DNA of 64,000 bases from a candidate division WOR-1 bacterium RIFOXYB2_FULL_46_45. Lineage in GTDB: Bacteria > Margulisbacteria > WOR-1 > XYC2-FULL-46-14. The stretch covers positions 1 through 64,000 of the forward strand of contig MEUE01000004.1 in the NCBI GenBank assembly GCA_001771585.1, written 5' to 3'. Shown one piece after another: positions 37,255-46,102 of the stretch (position 1 is the first letter of the stretch; every line of letters starts with the position of its first letter). The notes under the pieces were generated by a model that was given only the letters and a program-made list of their open reading frames with translations, was not told the DNA's origin and searched no databases. The translations under genes were made by a program, and so were the position numbers.

Positions 37255-38762
37255 TGTTTTTTCTCTCCGTAAAAAACCGCTTTTATGTTGAAGTGGTAAA
37301 CCGGTTCCGTATATTTGTCTTCTTCGTCCAAAGACAATAAATCGATCGAAACAAAATAACCGGTTTCGTGCAGTTTTTTCATAAAAGCGGAAATGGCGCT
37401 GTCTTTGGCCCCTTTTAAGACCACTCCGCCGATCCTAAGCTCGCGCGCTTTTTTATTGTATTTGATCGAATCGTAATAAACACTCTCCGGAACCAGGGCT
37501 TGCCCCTGTTTCAACAGGTCAAGAAAGTTATCTTCGGCGCCGAATTCTTTGATCAAATTACTGACGACATCTTCGGCGGCGGAAGGCTTCTCTACATTGA
37601 TCCCCTTGAGCCGGAGCTCGTGCTGCAGGTGGCTCAGCTCTTTTTTGATCTTTACGTTGTAGCTTGAATACGCGAAAAAGACCCAGACCATTAAAAATAA
37701 AACCGCCGCCGACACGACCCATACGTTTAAGATTTTTTTGGCCAATGTTATGAGAGGATATCTGCGGTCAGACGGCATCAGGCTTAGCCTGATGTCGGCG
37801 GGGGCTATGGCGGCAGATTCTCCCGTATAGGTCAAAAGTTCAATCTCCAGGCTAAGCATCCCGTTAAAATAGTCGACCAGGTTTTTAATTTTTGCTTCCG
37901 GTCCGGTCATATAAACCTTTTTAAATTCGGTCTCGTCTCCGGTCTGCTGGCGGTAGTATTCAAAAGTTCTCAATATTTCCGCCCCCAGCTTTTCCAAAAC
38001 CGGGCGCATCAGCGACAGGACTTCGGAAGCCGGATAATTGGTCCTTTTGCCGTATTCTTCCATATCGACCGGAATGCCGAATTCGTCTTTTATTTTGCGG
38101 GCCTGCGCTTCGTCGATTTCGATCCTCCCCCCCGCGGTGGCAACCGCTCCGATTAAGGAATGGACCAGCGCCTCCCCGCCCAAATTGATGCTTCTCGCGA
38201 AAACTATCGAGTTGTTTTTTGCCAGCGCGACAAAGGTTGAGGCGGGACCAAAATTCACCACCACGCAGGTTGGGGCTTTTTGTTTTAATACGTTGAGCAA
38301 AGCGACCGAGGCCGGAAAAATTTCTTTGACCCCGATCCCGGCCAGGTCAAAGATCTCAAAAATCCGGCCAAGCTCTTTTTTGGAAATCGAAACGACAAAA
38401 AAGTTTTGCTTGGCGGCGGGACCGGAACTTGCCAGCCGGTAGTAGCCGAGCATCGCTTCTTCAATTCGATACGGGAGCGACGCGGCGGCCTTATGTTCAA
38501 TCGCGCGCTGAACCTCGTTTTGGGGCATGAGAGGAAGCTCGATCAGCTGGTAGAATATCGCCGGTCCAAAAATTGAAACGACCGCGCTCCGGTTCCTGAT
38601 TTTATTCTTTGAGAGGGCAAGGCGAAGCCGCTGAGCCAGTTCTTTTGCCGAACCGTCTTTTTTGACCGGCTCAGCAAAAGAATTTAAGAGACGGCCGTCC
38701 TCAAGTTCGGCTATCTTGATCTCGGAGGGACTTAAATCAATCCCTAAAATTTTGTTTGGCAT
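37251..38762 (-). CDS. PilM-PilN fusion protein of the pilus platform
   Basis: 503 residues. Residues about 1-320 are an actin-like PilM domain (ILGIDLSPSEIKIAEL, VVVNFGPASTFVAL, INLGGEALVHSLI). A single membrane helix lies near 347-370 (VVSAAVLFLMVWVFFAY), then a PilN-type coiled coil and alpha/beta domain to the end. In most species these are two proteins bound through the N-terminal peptide of PilN; here they are one chain. It heads the pilMN-pilO-secretin unit and is divergent from the prepilin genes. Confidence 0.85.
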   Translation of the reverse strand: MPNKILGIDLSPSEIKIAELEDGRLLNSFAEPVKKDGSAKELAQRLRLALSKNKIRNRSAVVSIFGPAIFYQLIELPLMPQNEVQRAIEHKAAASLPYRIEEAMLGYYRLASSGPAAKQNFFVVSISKKELGRIFEIFDLAGIGVKEIFPASVALLNVLKQKAPTCVVVNFGPASTFVALAKNNSIVFARSINLGGEALVHSLIGAVATAGGRIEIDEAQARKIKDEFGIPVDMEEYGKRTNYPASEVLSLMRPVLEKLGAEILRTFEYYRQQTGDETEFKKVYMTGPEAKIKNLVDYFNGMLSLEIELLTYTGESAAIAPADIRLSLMPSDRRYPLITLAKKILNVWVVSAAVLFLMVWVFFAYSSYNVKIKKELSHLQHELRLKGINVEKPSAAEDVVSNLIKEFGAEDNFLDLLKQGQALVPESVYYDSIKYNKKARELRIGGVVLKGAKDSAISAFMKKLHETGYFVSIDLLSLDEEDKYTEPVYHFNIKAVFYGEKKQ

Positions 38763-38836
38763 AGCTCTTCGTGAGAGTAGTTTACAATACTATTCCCCTA
38801 GGCGCAAGCGTCTTTTCTGTGATAAAATCATTGGCA

Positions 38837-39655
38837 ATGAACCGACGCAAAGGATTTGCCCTTGTCCCATTGGTGCTATTGATCGTTGTGGTCGCTATTT
38901 TGATCTTTTCGACCACCTCCTTCCTCTGGCAGAGCGCGCGGTTAAACGCCATAAATTTCAGAAAACACCAGGCGCTGACGGCGGCACAGGCCGGAACAAT
39001 GAAGGCGGCCTACGAAACATTGCAAAATGGGACTTATGTAAGTTCCGAAGCCATCCTGGCCAACCAACAAGCGTATAAATATGCCTATCTTAACTTTTCC
39101 GCGAGCGGAGGACAGGCATCAAACAATGTTTATATTGACGCTTCCGGATCATTTATCGGGGCCGGAGCCAGCGACAAAAACCTTTACGGCTGGACCATTG
39201 TCAACTTGAGCACAACCAGCGCGTACACCATTACGCAAATCCAGGTGACCTGGAACAAGTCCGGAGGCCGAAGGCTGACCGCAATTAATTTAGGAGCGGG
39301 AGCGGCGGAATGGTCGGGCTCGGCCGCTTCTTCCCCATACCTGGCGGATATAACCGATTATATCCTTCCCATAAGTTCAACAACAATCGATAATACCCTG
39401 TTTTTTAGCAAGTCGCTTGATGCAAGCACCATAACGCTAGTTTTGTATTTTAGCGACGGATCAACCAGAACCGACCAGGTTTATCCGGCAGTCGCGCCAA
39501 CACCGCCCGGCGGAGGAGGAGGGGGAATAGCTCCAACCGAAATAAAATCAACCGGCAGTTCGGAATCAATCCGGCAGACCATTGTTTGTTCTTTTGAGGT
39601 CTCCTCCGGAGCGCTCAAATTTAAAAGTTACAATGAGGGGCCGCCGCACTTATGA
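38837..39655 (+). CDS. Prepilin-like protein (GspK/PilX type)
   Basis: About 272 residues from MNRRKGFALVPLVLL. The prepilin cleavage site is RRKG|FALV with a hydrophobic stretch after it. There is no Glu at mature position 5, as in GspK/PilX-type minor pilins. The C-terminal region contains a Gly-rich linker (PGGGGGG) before a final strand segment. The frame extends upstream, but the ATG at 38837 gives the correct short leader. It overlaps the next prepilin gene by 4 nt. Confidence 0.8.
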   Translation: MNRRKGFALVPLVLLIVVVAILIFSTTSFLWQSARLNAINFRKHQALTAAQAGTMKAAYETLQNGTYVSSEAILANQQAYKYAYLNFSASGGQASNNVYIDASGSFIGAGASDKNLYGWTIVNLSTTSAYTITQIQVTWNKSGGRRLTAINLGAGAAEWSGSAASSPYLADITDYILPISSTTIDNTLFFSKSLDASTITLVLYFSDGSTRTDQVYPAVAPTPPGGGGGGIAPTEIKSTGSSESIRQTIVCSFEVSSGALKFKSYNEGPPHL

Positions 39656-40044
39656 AAAAAGCCGGATTTACCTTAATTGAAATCATTATGGCAATCGTCA
39701 TTACCGGAATTATCGTCATTTCGGTCGCTTCCGCCTACCGGCAGATCGTTTTTTCGATCGGCCAGAACGCAAAAATCTCCAAAGCACTCGACCTGTCGCG
39801 GTTGGAATTTTCAATCGTCAACAGCATCGGCTACACCGACGCGACTTTAGCCGGCGGCTACAACAACCTGACTTCAAACTACCAGAGTTCCGGCTTTGAT
39901 CTGCGCAGGATGGTAACCTACGAAGCCGGCGACGCCTTGAGCGCCCAAAGCTTGAAGCATATCACCGTAACGGTTTTGAGCGGAAGCCAAACAATCTTAA
40001 GCACCGATATCTTGAGGGCAAAAAATGTCACTTACGCGCCGTAA
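39652..40044 (+). CDS. Type IV prepilin (minor pilin)
   Basis: 130 residues with the class-III signal KKAG|FTLIEIIMAIVITG, including the conserved Glu at mature position 5. The rest is short and has no Cys pair. It would be cut by a prepilin peptidase, which is not in this window, and join the pilus or pseudopilus tip. Overlaps both neighbours. Confidence 0.85.
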   Translation: MKKAGFTLIEIIMAIVITGIIVISVASAYRQIVFSIGQNAKISKALDLSRLEFSIVNSIGYTDATLAGGYNNLTSNYQSSGFDLRRMVTYEAGDALSAQSLKHITVTVLSGSQTILSTDILRAKNVTYAP

Positions 40045-40594
40045 AGGTTACACACTGGTCGAGCTGACGCTGGTGATTGTCCTTCTGGGGATAATCGCTT
40101 CGCTGGGAGCGGCTTTTTTTGTCCCGATTGTCCGGCTCTACTTTTTTACCCCGACAGAACTACGAAACGAATACGTGGCAAACCGGATCGTTGAAACAAT
40201 AATCGAGGGCGATTCGGAAATAAAGGGGCTAAGAATAATAAAAAATATTGTTTCCGCAAGTGACGCGTCGATAAGCTATGTGGATGCCGATAATGTTTCC
40301 GCATCTATTACCTGGAACAGCGGAACGAAAAAAATCAGGAGGACTATTTCTCCCCCCCCACAAACACTGCCGATCGAAGCTCCCACACATGACACTCTAA
40401 TTATTGGCACAACCGCCGGGGTAATATTTAAATACTATGACTCATCCGGACTCCCAATCAGCACTCCGGTCGCGACCCCTGCCGATATCGCCCGGATCCA
40501 GCTGGATTGGATTGCCTACACCGGATCGGGGGATGTCTTATCGGCACAAGGATATTATTTGATCCACTCCGGAGTTTTTGTTAAGCAGTTCTAG
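40025..40594 (+). CDS. Type IV prepilin (minor pilin)
   Basis: 189 residues with cleavage site RRKG|YTLVELTLVIVLLG and Glu5. The start lies 20 nt inside the preceding gene. It resembles GspJ/PilW-type minor pilins in size. It ends tail-to-tail with the pilC gene, sharing 4 nt. Confidence 0.85.
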   Translation: MSLTRRKGYTLVELTLVIVLLGIIASLGAAFFVPIVRLYFFTPTELRNEYVANRIVETIIEGDSEIKGLRIIKNIVSASDASISYVDADNVSASITWNSGTKKIRRTISPPPQTLPIEAPTHDTLIIGTTAGVIFKYYDSSGLPISTPVATPADIARIQLDWIAYTGSGDVLSAQGYYLIHSGVFVKQF

Positions 40595-41808
40595 TTCCCC
40601 ATGACCGCGCTGTTTAAATCCCACATCGGCATAAAAATACCCAGAGCCAACAGGGCAACCAGCAGAGCCATAATGAAGATCAAAAACGGCTCAAGCAGGG
40701 TCATTAAATTGGAGACGACATAGTCGGCCTCTTCGTCAAAATAAGCGGCGGTCTTGGAAAGCATTTCAGAAAGGTTTCCGGATTTTTCGCCGATCGCCGC
40801 CATGTGTACCGAGGTTCCGGGAAAAAGCCGGTGCTTTTTCATAGCCAGCGACAAACTGCCGCCGGCAATAATCTCTTTCTGGATATCGTTGATCGCGTCG
40901 GATAATATCCGGTTGTCGGCGGTATCGGCGGTAACGGAAAGAGAATAAACGATCGTGATCCCGCTGTCGAGCATCGCGGAGAGCATATTGAAAAAACGGG
41001 CCAGAGAAAGCTTGGTGTTTAACGTTCCGATAACCGGAAGAGTTAGCATCATCCGATCCCAAAAACGGCGGCCGAAGTAACTTCCCAAAAACATTTTAAA
41101 GGCGGCATACAACAAAAAGGCAAAAATTAGGATTAGCCACCAATAGACGGTGAAAACAGTATTGATTTGCAAAAGAATTTGGGTTGGAAGGGGCAAGTCG
41201 GATCCAAAAGAAGCAAAAACACCTTTAAAGTTCGGAATGATTTGCGTAACCGCGATAATGAAGCCGACCCCCAAAACAGAAAGGACCAGGATCGGATAGC
41301 GTAAAGCGCTTTTGATCTTTTGCTGAAAACTGCTCTCTTTTTCAAGAAAATTTGAAATCCTCTTTAAAACATCCCCAAGCACCCCGCCCTTTTCCCCCGC
41401 CTCCACCATGGCGACAAGAAGGTGAGAAAAAACCCTGGGATGCTTTGAAAGCGCTTGCGAAAAACTGCTCCCGCTTTCTATGTCGTCTTTAATCCGCCCG
41501 ATTACTTTTTTCAGGTTGTTATCGGTAACCTGCTCTTCAACCGCCGTCAAGGTTTCAAAAAGGGGGACTCCCGCCGAAAAGATCGTCCCGATTTGCTTGA
41601 AAAAAATCGAGAGGTCGCGGGTCTTGATCCTGTAAAAAAAATAAGAGAGGGAGGCAAAATCAAAAATCAGCCCTTTGGCTTCAACCGTGACCGGGGTCAG
41701 TTTCTTTTTGGTCAGTTCAAGCGAGGCCGCTTCGGCGGAAACGGAATTTAATTCCCCTTCCACCAATTCCCCGATCTCGTTTCGGGCCTTATAAATATAT
41801 TTATTCAA
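40591..41808 (-). CDS. pilC: Type IV pilus/type II secretion inner-membrane platform protein
   Basis: 405 residues with two GspF domains: the first with TLTAVEEQV...LKKVIGRI and VAMVEAGEKGGVLGDVL, the second with MLSAMLDSGITIVYSLSV and MAAIGEKSGNLSEML. Three membrane helices. The N-terminus has the short YIYKARNEIGELVEGEL strand region of PilC. It anchors the PilB motor. It overlaps the motor gene by 8 nt. Confidence 0.92.
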   Translation of the reverse strand: MNKYIYKARNEIGELVEGELNSVSAEAASLELTKKKLTPVTVEAKGLIFDFASLSYFFYRIKTRDLSIFFKQIGTIFSAGVPLFETLTAVEEQVTDNNLKKVIGRIKDDIESGSSFSQALSKHPRVFSHLLVAMVEAGEKGGVLGDVLKRISNFLEKESSFQQKIKSALRYPILVLSVLGVGFIIAVTQIIPNFKGVFASFGSDLPLPTQILLQINTVFTVYWWLILIFAFLLYAAFKMFLGSYFGRRFWDRMMLTLPVIGTLNTKLSLARFFNMLSAMLDSGITIVYSLSVTADTADNRILSDAINDIQKEIIAGGSLSLAMKKHRLFPGTSVHMAAIGEKSGNLSEMLSKTAAYFDEEADYVVSNLMTLLEPFLIFIMALLVALLALGIFMPMWDLNSAVMGN

Positions 41809-43300
41809 GTTCCGTTACCCTCAACACTTCGTCCAAGGTGGTAGCTCCGGCCTTAACTTTTTCCATCCCGTCCTGATAAAGCGTTTTCATCCCGTGCTCA
41901 ACCGCGTACTTTCGGATCTCATCAGATGAAGCTTTCCTGGTAATCATCTGGCGAATTTGGTCGTCTATTATAAGCAATTCAAAAATCCCGGTGCGCCCCT
42001 TGAAACCGCTCCCTTTACACGCCTTGCATCCCGTCCCTTTGGCAAGGGACTTAATTTCCGGAAAACGCTGTTTTAACTCTTCGGGGGGAGGAGCTTCGAT
42101 CTTACATTTTTTACAGATCGTCCTGACCAGCCGCTGAGCCATCACCCCTTCAAGAGAAGAAGCAATCAAAAACGGCTCTACTTTCATATCAATTAAGCGA
42201 ACAATCGCTCCGGAAGAATCATTAGTATGCAAGGTTGAAAAGACCATGTGGCCGGTCAAAGCCGCCTGGACCGCGATCGCCGCGGTTTCGCCGTCGCGGA
42301 TTTCACTGACTAAAACCACATCCGGATCCTGCCGCAAGATTGAACGGAGTGCCGAAGCAAAAGTCAGCCCGGCTTTGACGTTAATCTGCGACTGGGTAAT
42401 CCCCGGAAGTTCGTATTCAATCGGATCTTCAACGGTTGTAACATTCAGTTCTTTACTGTTTATCTCTCCCAAGGCCGCGTATAAAGTGGTAGTTTTTCCC
42501 GACCCGGTCGGACCGGTGATCAGAATTATGCCGTGCGGCTTATGGATCAACCCCAAAAACTTTTTGTAATTTTCTTCCGAAAAACCGATGTCGGTCAAAC
42601 CGTATAGCATCGAGCCCTTGTCCAAGATCCTGATCACCACTTTTTCACCGTAAGCGGAAGGGAAAGTTGAAATCCTAAAATCGATCGAGCGGCCGGATTC
42701 TTTTATTTCAAAACGTCCGTCCTGTGGAACCCGGTTTTCGGCAATGTCCATGCCGGCCAAAACCTTGATCCGGGAGACCAAAGGTGCTGACATAAACTGC
42801 GGCATTACCGATTCTTCGTGCAAAACTCCGTCAACGCGGAACCGGACCCGAACATCGTTATGTTCCGGTTCGATATGGATATCGCTCGCCCGTTCGCGCA
42901 GGGCCTGGGTTATCAGCACATTGACCAGTTTAACAATCGGGGCCGCTTCTTCTCCGATTACTTTTACTTTCTTTGCTTCACCGATCGGCTTATAGTTTTT
43001 TACTACATCCTCAATCACAGCGGAGATTCCGTAATATTCCGAAATGGCCTCTTTGATCTGCTTTTCGTTGCTTTTTACAACCGAAATTTCCATTCCGGAG
43101 GCGGTGCGCAGCTCGTCCAGCGCCAGGACATTTTTGGGATCGGACATGGCGACGGTCAAGTTTTTCCCCGCTTTAAAAAGGGGCATCAGGTTGTATTTTT
43201 CGGCCAGGGAAGCGGGAACGGAAGGAATAACCGAAGCGTCGATACTATAGCCGGCCAGGTCTACTTCGGGAACACTTCCAAAACTATCGTTTTTTGCCAC
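41801..43300 (-). CDS. pilB: Type IV pilus/type II secretion assembly ATPase
   Basis: 499 residues. N-terminal T2SSE_N domain (VPASLAEKYNLMPLF), then the RecA-like motor with Walker A GPTGSGKTTTLYA, Asp box VEDPIEYELPG, Walker B RQDPDVVLVSEIRD and His box TGHMVFSTLHTND. A four-Cys zinc element, CKKC and CKAC, is near residues 395-430, as in extension ATPases (PilB/GspE) rather than PilT. No PilT gene is present in the window. Confidence 0.93.
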   Translation of the reverse strand: MAKNDSFGSVPEVDLAGYSIDASVIPSVPASLAEKYNLMPLFKAGKNLTVAMSDPKNVLALDELRTASGMEISVVKSNEKQIKEAISEYYGISAVIEDVVKNYKPIGEAKKVKVIGEEAAPIVKLVNVLITQALRERASDIHIEPEHNDVRVRFRVDGVLHEESVMPQFMSAPLVSRIKVLAGMDIAENRVPQDGRFEIKESGRSIDFRISTFPSAYGEKVVIRILDKGSMLYGLTDIGFSEENYKKFLGLIHKPHGIILITGPTGSGKTTTLYAALGEINSKELNVTTVEDPIEYELPGITQSQINVKAGLTFASALRSILRQDPDVVLVSEIRDGETAAIAVQAALTGHMVFSTLHTNDSSGAIVRLIDMKVEPFLIASSLEGVMAQRLVRTICKKCKIEAPPPEELKQRFPEIKSLAKGTGCKACKGSGFKGRTGIFELLIIDDQIRQMITRKASSDEIRKYAVEHGMKTLYQDGMEKVKAGATTLDEVLRVTELE

Positions 43301-43305
43301 GGCTG

Positions 43306-43674
43306 TTATCCTTTTAACAATTCGTTAATCTTTGCTATGAGGGCCTGCGGTTCAAAGGGCTTAACAATATAAGCGTCCGCCCCGACATCTTTTCCGGTCG
43401 CCTTATCGGACTCCTGCGCCCTGGCCGAAAACAGAATGATCGGAATCTTGCCGGTTTTTTCTTCAAACTTCAAAAGCCGGCAGACCTCGTAACCATTCAT
43501 TTTGGGGAGCATCAGGTCAAGAATAATCAGGTCAGGTTTTTCACTCCGCGCTTTTTCAAGCCCCTCAACCCCGTCTCCGGCTGTTATTACCTCAAAGCCA
43601 TTGGCGGCAAGCCGCATCTTTACCATTTCAACCAATTCCGGTTCGTCGTCAACCAGCAGAATCTTCTTTGCCAT
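43306..43674 (-). CDS. Single-domain response regulator next to pilB
   Basis: About 122 residues from MAKKILLVDDE, with GGAGG 8 nt upstream; an ATG five codons earlier would bury that ribosome site. Receiver motifs LILDLMLPKMNG (as LIILDLML), ILFSARAQ and IVKPFEPQ. It lies between the split kinase gene and pilB on the same strand, so it may carry the kinase signal to pilus assembly. This link is inferred from order only. Confidence 0.88.
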   Translation of the reverse strand: MAKKILLVDDEPELVEMVKMRLAANGFEVITAGDGVEGLEKARSEKPDLIILDLMLPKMNGYEVCRLLKFEEKTGKIPIILFSARAQESDKATGKDVGADAYIVKPFEPQALIAKINELLKG

Positions 43675-43689
43675 TCCTTTTCCCTCCAT

Positions 43690-45432
43690 TTATTTTTTTA
43701 CTTTTGGAACAGTAAAGGTAAAAGTCGTCCCTTTTCCCAATTCGGATTCAACCCAAATTTTCCCGCCCTGCAATTCGACTAAATTCTTCGCTATGGCCAG
43801 GCCCAACCCGGTCCCCCCTTTGCTCCGATCCAGCTGTTGGAATCTTGAAAAGAGCTTGGGAATATCTTCCCCGGCAATCCCCTTCCCGGTATCCGATACC
43901 GAAATCCGGACAAAGTCGGGCTCTTCTTCCAGCTTAAGCGTTATCTGCCCCCCTTTGGGGGTAAACTTTAGGGAATTGGTAATCAAATTAATAAAAATCT
44001 GTTCCAACCGGTCGGGATCGGCGTAAACCAAAACATTTTCACCCGCAGAACAATCGGCAACCATTCTTATCCCTTCGGCATCGGCCTTGATTTTGGAGGC
44101 TTCAATCACCTTGTGCCCGATCTCGCATATTGGAAATTCTTTCGGATGGATGTCGACCCGATTCGCTTCGATCTTTGAGATATCGAGCAGATCGTTGATA
44201 ATCCGGGTCAGCCGGTCAATATTGTTTTTTGAAATATCAAGAACCTTTTTCTGGTCCGTTCCTATTTTTCCGTAAAGCTCGTCCAAAACCTGCATAATCC
44301 CTTCTTTTATAATTGTTAGAGGCGTACGAAGCTCGTGAGAAACCGTGGCGATAAAATCGGACTTCAATTTGTCCAACTCAAGCAGTTTTTTGTTTTTCTC
44401 CTCCAATTCTTTCTCCGTTTTTTTGCGCTCCGTTATGTCGCGCACAACATGCACCAGTTTTTCAAGCTCTCCCTTGCCGTCAAAAATCGGGGAAGTCGAA
44501 ATCAACAGCCAGCCATTCAGCTTTGGTTCAAAAACCTCAAGCTGTTCGTCTTTTTTTGAAATTATCGCCCTTTCCATCGGGCAGCTCCCTATCGGACAAT
44601 CGGTGTCGTGAAAAATCACGTAACATTTTTGCCCGATGATCTCCTCTTTTTTCTTGCCCAACATCTTACAAAGCGCGGCATTGGCATTTAAAATAGTATG
44701 GTCGACCGCATGGATTGAGACCCCGTCCGACATGGCATCAAAGGTTTGAGCCCACTCTTTGGCCAAGGCGGCCACACGTTCTTTTTCTTTGTGTAATTCG
44801 GTAACGTCACGGACAATCCCCTGAAGAACAGCTTCTCCTCCAATCACCATCTTAGTCAACAAGACCGTTGCCGAAAACTCTTCTCCGTTAAACTTCTTGT
44901 GCCTCCATTCAAAAGAACTGCTCCCGTCTTTCATGGCCAGTTCGATCATTTTCTTGGCTTTGACGGAAGAAAGCTGCGCGTCCGGCTGAAACTTGGGAGA
45001 GAGGTCCCACGGCCCAAGGGAAGAAAATTGGACATTATCCTTAATATTAAATAATTTTAAAGTTGCCGGATTACATTCTAAAAACTTCCAATCCGGGGGA
45101 GACAAAATCATAATCGCATCGCTTGAGGACTGGAACAATGTTCTGAATTTTTCTTCCACCAGCTTGCGTTTGTTCTCAGCTTTCTTAACCGATCTTGCCC
45201 CTAAAAACAACAAAAAGGAATAAAAAAATATGTTTGAGGCGGCGACCAAAGAAACGCCAAAAGCATTGCTGTAATGAAAAAATTGCTCGCCGGTCAACTT
45301 TAGCCAGCCCAAAAACAAAGGAAGCAAAAGAGCCATCGGAAAAAGTCTTCTTGTTATGATCCCCGCAAACCCCCGATCAAACAGCAAAGAGACAAACCCG
45401 CAATTTGGACGGGAGAGAAGAATCCCCCCCCC
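43690..45432 (-). CDS. PAS-PAS histidine kinase, 3' part of a frameshifted gene
   Basis: About 580 residues read from the G9 tract. The end of a membrane sensor (SLLFDRGFAGIITRRLFP and two helices) is followed by a PAS domain (FQSSSDAIMILSP), a second PAS with a Cys cluster (KCYVIFHDTDCPIGSC), HisKA (TVSHELRTPLTIIKEG) and HATPase (DTGKGI, GTGLGLAI). The open frame continues upstream of the tract to 45639, but that portion is the wrong frame and not protein-like. The N-terminal sensor half is in the -1/+1 frame just upstream. Whether it is expressed depends on the tract length. Confidence 0.85.
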   Translation of the reverse strand, partial: GGGILLSRPNCGFVSLLFDRGFAGIITRRLFPMALLLPLFLGWLKLTGEQFFHYSNAFGVSLVAASNIFFYSFLLFLGARSVKKAENKRKLVEEKFRTLFQSSSDAIMILSPPDWKFLECNPATLKLFNIKDNVQFSSLGPWDLSPKFQPDAQLSSVKAKKMIELAMKDGSSSFEWRHKKFNGEEFSATVLLTKMVIGGEAVLQGIVRDVTELHKEKERVAALAKEWAQTFDAMSDGVSIHAVDHTILNANAALCKMLGKKKEEIIGQKCYVIFHDTDCPIGSCPMERAIISKKDEQLEVFEPKLNGWLLISTSPIFDGKGELEKLVHVVRDITERKKTEKELEEKNKKLLELDKLKSDFIATVSHELRTPLTIIKEGIMQVLDELYGKIGTDQKKVLDISKNNIDRLTRIINDLLDISKIEANRVDIHPKEFPICEIGHKVIEASKIKADAEGIRMVADCSAGENVLVYADPDRLEQIFINLITNSLKFTPKGGQITLKLEEEPDFVRISVSDTGKGIAGEDIPKLFSRFQQLDRSKGGTGLGLAIAKNLVELQGGKIWVESELGKGTTFTFTVPKVKK

Positions 45433-46013
45433 GCAACGATAAAAACGATAGTCGTATGCAGAGCCATTGGGGTGAATAACCATATTTGACCGTAAAACTC
45501 GACCACACCGTATAAATAACCAATCAAACTGTTGGCCGAGATCAACACGGACAATACGCAGGCAAACTGAAAAAGAACGGTGCAAAGCCTTGTTTTGTAA
45601 TCCAAAAAAATAAGCGCAAAGGCAAGCAGAAAAAAACAAAGAGCGGTATTGGGGGACATCCGGCCGAGGTAAACGGTGTGGGCGGCTCCCGCCGCCTCCG
45701 GGACCAGCATTTGGTCTATCCCCAAATTTACGCCGAAAGCATACTCCGCCAAAGTCAACAGGCCAATCAGCCCGGCAATAAAAGCGGAAAGACGAGAAAT
45801 AAAAAGCTCGGCCTTATCAGGATTTTCTTTTTTCTGTAAAAACAAAGAAAGGCCGATTAAAATAAAAGCAAAAGCGGTATTGGCTTTCATGGTAACCAGG
45901 CCGGGAAGAACGCTCTTTAGCTGTGGGATATCAAGGATCCAGCCAAACGAGACAACTATTCCAACGGCAAAAACCAAAAGACCCAAAAAACCGATCCCAT
46001 CTTTCATTCGCAT
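45354..46013 (-). CDS. Membrane sensor, 5' part of the frameshifted histidine kinase gene
   Basis: About 220 residues of hydrophobic sensor sequence (GLLVFAVGIVVSFGWILDI, MKANTAFAFILIGLSLFL, SPNTALCFFLLAFALIF, MALHTTIVFIVAGGG). It belongs to the membrane sensor type found before PAS kinases. After VAGGG, encoded by a run of nine G (45424-45432), this frame loses homology and stops at 45354, while the downstream frame resumes the family sequence. One extra G would give a single protein of about 770 residues. A TATAAT lies 9 nt before the ATG at 46013. Confidence 0.8.
   Translation of the reverse strand: MRMKDGIGFLGLLVFAVGIVVSFGWILDIPQLKSVLPGLVTMKANTAFAFILIGLSLFLQKKENPDKAELFISRLSAFIAGLIGLLTLAEYAFGVNLGIDQMLVPEAAGAAHTVYLGRMSPNTALCFFLLAFALIFLDYKTRLCTVLFQFACVLSVLISANSLIGYLYGVVEFYGQIWLFTPMALHTTIVFIVAGGGFFSPVQIAGLSLCCLIGGLRGS
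45424..45432 (-). repeat. G9 homopolymer at the sensor/kinase frame break
   Basis: Nine consecutive C on the plus strand, thus G on the coding strand. Sensor frame before it and kinase frame after it differ by one base; ten G would join them. It is a candidate phase-variation tract or an assembly error. Confidence 0.8.
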
Positions 46014-46102
46014 TTGTCGAGAATTATAGCAAATTATAATCCTTGCGGATAGCACAATTTTTAGATAAGATTACGGATATTAGGCATCGGATATTACTTC
46101 TC

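Noticed and set aside
45433-45639. Upstream extension of the kinase frame (MFFSACLCAYFF...)
   Set aside because: This stretch is the out-of-frame reading of the sensor gene; the family sequence is in the other frame up to the G9 tract.
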